A stretch of DNA of 9,898 nucleotides from GCA-2747515 sp964427825 (GTDB lineage: Bacteria > Patescibacteriota > Minisyncoccia > Moranbacterales > GCA-2747515): positions 1-9,898 of the forward strand of contig CAYRUU010000033.1 in assembly GCA_964427825.1 (NCBI GenBank), written 5' to 3'. Positions within the stretch are counted from its first letter, which is position 1. Each line of letters opens with the position of its first letter. The notes beneath the pieces are model-generated. The model was not told where the DNA came from. It ran no database searches and saw only the letters and a program-made list of their open reading frames with translations. A program made the position numbers and the translations under genes. Positions 7,701 to 9,898 of this stretch are shown here, piece after piece.

Positions 7701-8312
7701 CCCGAACAGCGCGGCAAGACACTCACCATCGGCGGCGTTGTCATCGCCATCAAGACCATCCTCACCAAGAGCGGTGCCACAATGGCATTTGTCACATTGG
7801 AAGACGGCAAAAGCACCACCGAAGTCATCGTCTTCCCCAAACTGTTGGAAACATGCAAAGACCTCCTCACCGAAGGGCGCGCCGTTGTTGTCACCGGCAT
7901 GCTCTCTGACAAAGACGAGGAGACTAAATTCCTCGCCAACACGCTGGAAGAAATCGCCGCCGACAAAAATGAGTACGCCAAAAGCCTCATTGCCACGCGC
8001 GCAAAATATGAAAAAACGCCACAGCCGTCATCCGACGATGACATACACACCGACACGCCATCTGCCGTACCCACCGACACACAAGACGCCAAAGACCCAG
8101 CATCGTTGACCATCACCCTGCCTGCTTCTGCTGGCATTGAGACGATTGAAAAAATCAAAGCCGTCCTCGATACGTGCGCTGCCGGATCCACCACCGTTTT
8201 CCTCAACCACAACGGACAAACCATGCGCACCGCCTATGCCATTACCGCCGATACGACATGCACGGATGCATTGGCAACAATCGTTGACCGCACGGCTATT
8301 GTCTGCGTATAA
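4755..8312 (+). CDS. dnaE: DNA polymerase III subunit alpha (DnaE)
   Basis: DnaE is the replicative polymerase that extends both strands at the fork, held on DNA by the beta clamp. At 1185 residues it is close to E. coli DnaE (1160). Order: PHP domain (1 to about 270), palm/fingers with GPGRGSAAGSFVAY and MPDVDMDF, a helical region with an HhH-type motif (about 830-885), an OB fold (about 990-1065), and a C-terminal segment joined by a Thr/Asp/Pro-rich linker. The catalytic aspartates are D398, D400 and D557 (E. coli D401, D403, D555). The PHP metal site looks degraded: by my alignment S15, K40, G137 and Y208 replace usual ligands, while H6, H8, E65, H86 and D206 remain. Proofreading probably needs a separate exonuclease. 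The start is fixed by MFTHLHTHSDFS. A bidirectional terminator follows directly. Confidence 0.98.
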   Translation: MFTHLHTHSDFSLLSGLAKIDDLLAAAQKNGMTALALTDKNAVYGAVEFTVKAKDYGIKPIIGAEILVAPGGMMNKENTPSARKTHQLVLLAQNDIGYKNLLKIITAAQLDGMYFVPRVDYDVLRAHADGLIALSGGATGEIGDALANDGRDKAREKALLYADIFGKENFFLELNDHPDFPDQQKINDGIIALSQETGVPLVACGDVYYIDKSDRDTHEVLLCIQMNRKVEEVDRPTMRHLDLSFRTEKDMREAFAAVPDAVDNAQKIADRCTFTIDLGHTKLPYFPLPENTDADTFLRSMCEAGLVKKFGKHATTIHHQRLDYELDVIKKTGYASYFLIVQDFVNWAKNDGIVVGPGRGSAAGSFVAYLTGITNMDPIEYKLLFERFLNPERVSMPDVDMDFADDRRDDVIAYVRRLYGADHVAQIITFGTMAARAAIRDAGRALGYPYNFCDQVAKLIPEVVGASIDDALKTVPDFKRLHEENDDAAELITTARRLEGLCRHSSIHACGVVITDKPVVEYTAMQRVATDDEATVTQYASSTKFSAVEKIGLLKMDFLGLKNLTIIQNTLRIIKKIHSEKVDIEQIPLDDARTYALLQRAHTTGVFQLESGGMKRYLKQLKPTVLEDIIAMVALYRPGPMEWIPDFIAGKHGAKTVTYLHPKLEAILADTYGVAVYQEQVMRIAQDLAGFTLGEADILRKAMGKKIIELIKEQKIKFIDGCVTHDISKDVAEKVFAFIEPFAGYGFNRSHAACYGLIGYQTAYLKAHYPAEFMAALMTSDQGHSDRIAIEAAECRDMGIVVLPPDVNESFEEFAVIYAPDDTAKKQPRIRFGLNAIKNVGRPVAHEIVEERKRGGKYRDLSDFCTRVGSKDLNKKSLEALAMVGAFDSFADRDDILASMDKILTFIKDLRVSTQSNQHTLFGAELLSRATIQIVAGIPSGKNQHLAWEKQLLGLYVSDHPAFAYSAFFDHMCVGLDVLGKDPEQRGKTLTIGGVVIAIKTILTKSGATMAFVTLEDGKSTTEVIVFPKLLETCKDLLTEGRAVVVTGMLSDKDEETKFLANTLEEIAADKNEYAKSLIATRAKYEKTPQPSSDDDIHTDTPSAVPTDTQDAKDPASLTITLPASAGIETIEKIKAVLDTCAAGSTTVFLNHNGQTMRTAYAITADTTCTDALATIVDRTAIVCV

Positions 8313-8346
8313 AAAATCCCCATTGCAAATGATTTTGCAATGGGGT
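8311..8346. terminator. Bidirectional terminator between dnaE and the lipoprotein gene
   Basis: CCCCATTGCAAA (8318-8329) and TTTGCAATGGGG (8334-8345) form a perfect 12-bp stem around the loop TGAT. The minus strand leaves the stem into ATTTTTT (8317-8311), the better U-tract, so it mainly serves the minus-strand operon. The plus side has TTTGTAAT and then TTCCTTTTTT further on. The minus-strand U-tract overlaps the dnaE stop codon. Confidence 0.85.
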
Positions 8347-8363
8347 TTGTAATAGTTCCTTTT

Positions 8364-8822
8364 TTAGGGTTTATATAATTCTTGTAAACCTCCGCGATAC
8401 GCCTCTATCCTTGTAAGATAAATATTAAGTACGCGAAATCCCGCCTTAATATCCTTAGGATTATGATACTGCATCAGCACCCATCCAGAAGGGGTCTCCT
8501 GCACATGGAGAAGTTTTGAAACGTCTCCATAGAAAAGAGATACGCGCATCCTTATAAGAATAAAGTTTGGCATATTCTCGCCTTCTTGGTAATAGAGACG
8601 CTGCCCATCCGATGTTTCACCGATAAATGCCCTGTTGGCAGACACAAGTAGTGGATCTTTCTCCACAATCATACCATCGGGAGTAGTAATGCTCCTTTTT
8701 GTGGGTGATATGGATTGCTTCAATAAACTACCGCCTGCCTGGATGTTGTGCATTACGACTGAACATCCATTCAGAACAGATGTATACGCCAATAAAACAA
8801 AAAAATAGACATATTTTTTCAT
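8364..8822 (-). CDS. Predicted lipoprotein of unknown function
   Basis: The 152-residue product starts with a lysine pair, a hydrophobic stretch (YVYFFVLLAYTSVL) and the lipobox-like LNGC, with the lipidated cysteine at C20 (Asn before Gly is unusual but tolerated). It should be anchored outside the membrane. The rest has no motif I recognise; it is mixed alpha/beta in character with several aromatic residues and no further cysteines. It is the second gene of a two-gene operon. Two ATGs stand side by side (8825 and 8822); AAGGTGG (8835-8829) lies three bases from the first and six from the second, so I prefer 8822. Either start overlaps the upstream TGA, which suggests translational coupling. 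The gene is AT-rich compared with dnaE. Confidence 0.75.
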   Translation of the reverse strand: MKKYVYFFVLLAYTSVLNGCSVVMHNIQAGGSLLKQSISPTKRSITTPDGMIVEKDPLLVSANRAFIGETSDGQRLYYQEGENMPNFILIRMRVSLFYGDVSKLLHVQETPSGWVLMQYHNPKDIKAGFRVLNIYLTRIEAYRGGLQELYKP

Positions 8823-9226
8823 CATTTCCCACCTTTTTTTTCTTGTTTTTTCCGAACTATTTTTACCGTCGGATTGGATCTTCGTAGTACCTCACTCAAA
8901 TACTTTGCACGTGCCACTTCGTCCAAGGACCCCAGGTTGTCTCTTATGCGATAAAACAACCAGTGTGCACCTTTATCTTCTGGAAATCTTGTGTGAACAG
9001 CATCAATAACCTGATCCAGAATATCTGCGCAATAATCACGCAAAAGGATCGTTTTTGCCCTGAACTTAAAATCCGCAAGATTTTTCGCACTGAGAAGATC
9101 TTCCACCGTGAAATTCTTGGTGAATTTCTCTTTCACAACATTTGCTTCAGATGCTGCTTTGGCAAGATCGGGTTTTTCAATTCTAAAACCCACTGCCAAC
9201 AACTGATCATGCAAAGAATTTCTCAT
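8822..9226 (-). CDS. Uncharacterised cytoplasmic protein with Lys-rich C-terminus
   Basis: I do not recognise this 134-residue protein. It has no signal peptide or membrane segment and looks mostly helical. It begins MRNSLHDQLLAVGF and ends in a strongly basic tail (KIVRKKQEKKGGK) that could contact nucleic acid or an acidic partner; that is inference only. One cysteine is present, in the middle. The start at 9226 is set by AGGAGG eight bases upstream; the longer frame would need a TTG at 9274, which coincides with the predicted transcription start. It is co-transcribed with the lipoprotein gene, and their stop and start overlap. Sampled lines of this operon average about 41% GC against about 57% in sampled dnaE lines, and the C-rich coding bias of the neighbours is missing, which suggests transfer. 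Confidence 0.72.
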   Translation of the reverse strand: MRNSLHDQLLAVGFRIEKPDLAKAASEANVVKEKFTKNFTVEDLLSAKNLADFKFRAKTILLRDYCADILDQVIDAVHTRFPEDKGAHWLFYRIRDNLGSLDEVARAKYLSEVLRRSNPTVKIVRKKQEKKGGK

Positions 9227-9234
9227 GATTTTTC

Positions 9235-9240
9235 CCTCCT
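9235..9240 (-). promoter_or_regulatory. Consensus Shine-Dalgarno site
   Basis: The minus strand reads AGGAGG, then eight bases, then ATG at 9226. It decides the start of the 134-residue protein. It is the only full Shine-Dalgarno sequence at a proper distance in the window. Confidence 0.85.
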
Positions 9241-9259
9241 GAGAATTTAATAATATTCC

Positions 9260-9310
9260 ATTGACAACGTACAACGCGCAATTATATCATATATACATTA
9301 TTTTGTCAAT
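9260..9310. repeat. Inverted repeat framing the operon promoter
   Basis: ATTGACAA (9260-9267) and TTGTCAAT (9303-9310) are perfect 8-bp inverted arms, 43 bases apart from start to start. The right arm holds the -35 of the operon promoter. The left arm holds a TTGACA on the plus strand that, with TATCAT at 9285-9290 (18-base spacer, five of six), forms a superimposed promoter firing the other way, toward thrS. It may be a bidirectional promoter or a pair of operator half-sites. Confidence 0.45.
9281..9309 (-). promoter_or_regulatory. Exact-consensus promoter of the two-gene operon
   Basis: On the minus strand TTGACA (9309-9304) is followed after exactly 17 bases by TATAAT (9286-9281), preceded by TGA (an extended -10). 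Both hexamers match the sigma70 consensus fully. The start would be near 9274, with a leader of about 48 bases. This is by far the strongest promoter sequence in the window. Confidence 0.85.
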
Positions 9311-9311
9311 A

Positions 9312-9339
9312 TTGCAAAACTGCGTTGTTATGCTTTAAT
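9312..9339 (+). promoter_or_regulatory. Candidate promoter for the thrS leader
   Basis: TTGCAA (9312-9317), 16 bases, then TTTAAT (9334-9339) preceded by TGC, an extended -10. Transcription would begin near 9346, about 125 bases before the T-box antiterminator. The competing plus-strand promoter at 9261-9290 would give a leader about 50 bases longer. Confidence 0.45.
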
Positions 9340-9345
9340 AGAAGA

Positions 9346-9516
9346 ACAATTTATCAAACAGTGACGCGGATTCACCAACCGCAGAGTTTGCATGTGGAGG
9401 ATTTTTCCTCTTGCGCGTACATGACAACACATCGCGCGATTTAAGCGCCCACGCTATACCATTGGGAAGCCGAGTGGAACCGCCCGCAATTCGCAGCAAT
9501 GCACGCGGGTCTTGGC
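9346..9516 (+). promoter_or_regulatory. T-box riboswitch leader of thrS
   Basis: T-box leaders sense uncharged tRNA by pairing a specifier codon with the anticodon and a UGGN bulge with the tRNA NCCA end. The segment 9472-9485 matches the T-box consensus AGGGTGGNACCGCG at 11 of 14 positions, with GTGGAACCGC intact. It folds as expected: helix A1 GCCGAG (9469-9474) with CTTGGC (9511-9516), one wobble; the 7-base bulge TGGAACC (9475-9481); helix A2 GCCCGC (9482-9487) with GCGGGT (9505-9510), one wobble; a 17-base loop with a small GCAA-capped hairpin. Upstream are hairpins at 9388-9427 and 9411-9439, which exclude each other. An ACC (Thr) codon lies in the loop of the small hairpin 9366-9382, a candidate specifier, but stem I is not resolved. 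The 5' boundary is the predicted transcription start. The downstream gene being thrS supports the call strongly. Confidence 0.68.
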
Positions 9517-9554
9517 AAAACAACAGAATGGTTGTGTTGGTGTTTTTTGTTTTT
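9516..9554 (+). terminator. Candidate attenuator terminator in the thrS leader
   Basis: CAAAACAAC (9516-9524) pairs with GTTGTGTTG (9531-9539) at eight of nine positions (one A/G mismatch) around AGAATG, then G and a U-rich run TGTTTTTTGTTTTT (9541-9554). The stem is AT-rich and shares only one base with the antiterminator, so the usual mutual exclusion is not obvious. It could be a weak terminator, or control may act another way. Confidence 0.4.
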
Positions 9555-9605
9555 GGTACTGTTGCCACAGAGAACACTCACATACGCCACACCCATCACG
9601 TAACC

Positions 9606-9618
9606 CATAATTCATAAT
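9606..9618 (+). promoter_or_regulatory. Tandem -10-like boxes just before thrS
   Basis: CATAAT occurs twice (9606-9611 and 9613-9618), each five of six for TATAAT. The second is eight bases from the thrS ATG, the distance expected for a leaderless transcript, as at rnhB. No -35 is visible and there is no extended TG. If real, it would bypass the T-box leader. Confidence 0.25.
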
Positions 9619-9626
9619 GCACACAT

Positions 9627-9898
9627 ATGTCCCCCACACCCATTGACATCCAGCGGCATTCCGCCGCGCACGTGCTCGCCGCAGCAGTGCTGCAAATGCA
9701 TCCCGACGCAAAACTTGGCGTCGGTCCTGCAGTGGATAACGGTTTTTATTATGATTTTGAGACGTCTACACCGATTACGGACGGCGAGCTGAAAGAGATT
9801 GAGAAACGCATGAAGAAACTCATCGGGCGGGGTATTACATTTGAGCATCGCGACATCACCGTCGACGAGGCGCGCGCGCTCTTCCCCGCTGCGACGCA
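9627..9898 (+). CDS. thrS: Threonyl-tRNA synthetase, N-terminal part (runs off the window)
   Basis: ThrRS joins threonine to tRNA-Thr and hydrolyses mischarged Ser-tRNA-Thr. The 90 complete codons here begin directly in the N2 editing domain: RHSAAHVLAAAV, with the HxxxH zinc/editing motif at H11 and H15, and GPAVDNGFYYDF, a ThrRS hallmark. The TGS domain that precedes N2 in E. coli ThrRS is absent: an in-frame TAA lies at 9615-9617, 12 bases before this ATG, so the protein cannot extend upstream. TGS-less ThrRS is known in other lineages. The rest of the editing pocket and the catalytic domain lie beyond the edge. No Shine-Dalgarno sequence is present. A T-box leader precedes it. An AlaX-type editing protein shares the fold, but the FYYDF context favours ThrRS. 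Confidence 0.9.
   Translation, partial: MSPTPIDIQRHSAAHVLAAAVLQMHPDAKLGVGPAVDNGFYYDFETSTPITDGELKEIEKRMKKLIGRGITFEHRDITVDEARALFPAAT

Noticed and set aside
8028..8130. Thr/Asp/Pro-rich segment in DnaE as a sign of a frameshift
   Set aside because: It keeps the frame and the local codon style and joins the OB fold to a structured C-terminal piece; it is best read as a flexible linker.
9335..9617. Open frames on both strands in the thrS leader (80 and 68 codons)
   Set aside because: They overlap the T-box structure and the U-rich tract, which alone gives a Val/Phe run. No start signals or known motifs.

Overview
The window (about 53-55% GC in most genes) carries a compact set of bacterial replication and repair genes: dprA, topA, rnhB and dnaE. 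These are followed by a small AT-rich two-gene operon on the minus strand and, at the right edge, the 5' end of thrS. The main genes have no visible Shine-Dalgarno sequence, coding strands tend to be C-rich, the predicted threonyl-tRNA synthetase lacks a TGS domain, and DnaE and TopA look like those of the candidate phyla radiation (Patescibacteria, Parcubacteria-like). That lineage is an inference from protein style, not a proven assignment. The contig is a scaffold: a run of exactly 100 N lies at 3663-3762.

Layout: 1-109 holds perhaps the last codons of an upstream gene and the dprA leader. dprA (110-1255) and topA (1389-3593) run on the plus strand; topA has its own sigma70-like promoter and a short palindrome in its leader. 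After topA come a possible gene start cut by the gap, then a strong bidirectional hairpin terminator (3791-3823). rnhB (3879-4565) runs on the minus strand, converging on topA. rnhB and dnaE (4755-8312) diverge from a 189-base region with two extended -10 promoters and a near-perfect 22-bp palindrome. A second bidirectional terminator (8318-8345) separates dnaE from the minus-strand pair.

The pair at 8364-9226 (a cytoplasmic protein with a Lys-rich tail, then a lipoprotein) differs from its surroundings: about 41% GC in sampled lines, a full AGGAGG ribosome binding site, and an exact-consensus promoter (TTGACA-17-TATAAT with extended -10). It looks like a later arrival. I do not recognise either protein.

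The 400-base region 9227-9626 is the most informative non-coding stretch. Next to the operon promoter, which has an oppositely oriented promoter-like sequence superimposed on it, lies a leader RNA for thrS. It carries the core GTGGAACCGC of the T-box motif, flanked by two 6-bp helices that form a textbook T-box antiterminator with its 7-nt bulge, then a hairpin and U-rich tract. thrS is therefore probably controlled by uncharged tRNA-Thr.

Functionally, DnaE is the replicative polymerase, TopA relaxes negative supercoils, RNase HII removes ribonucleotides left in DNA, and DprA loads RecA on incoming single-stranded DNA during transformation. The grouping of rnhB with dprA/topA and with dnaE is familiar from many bacteria.
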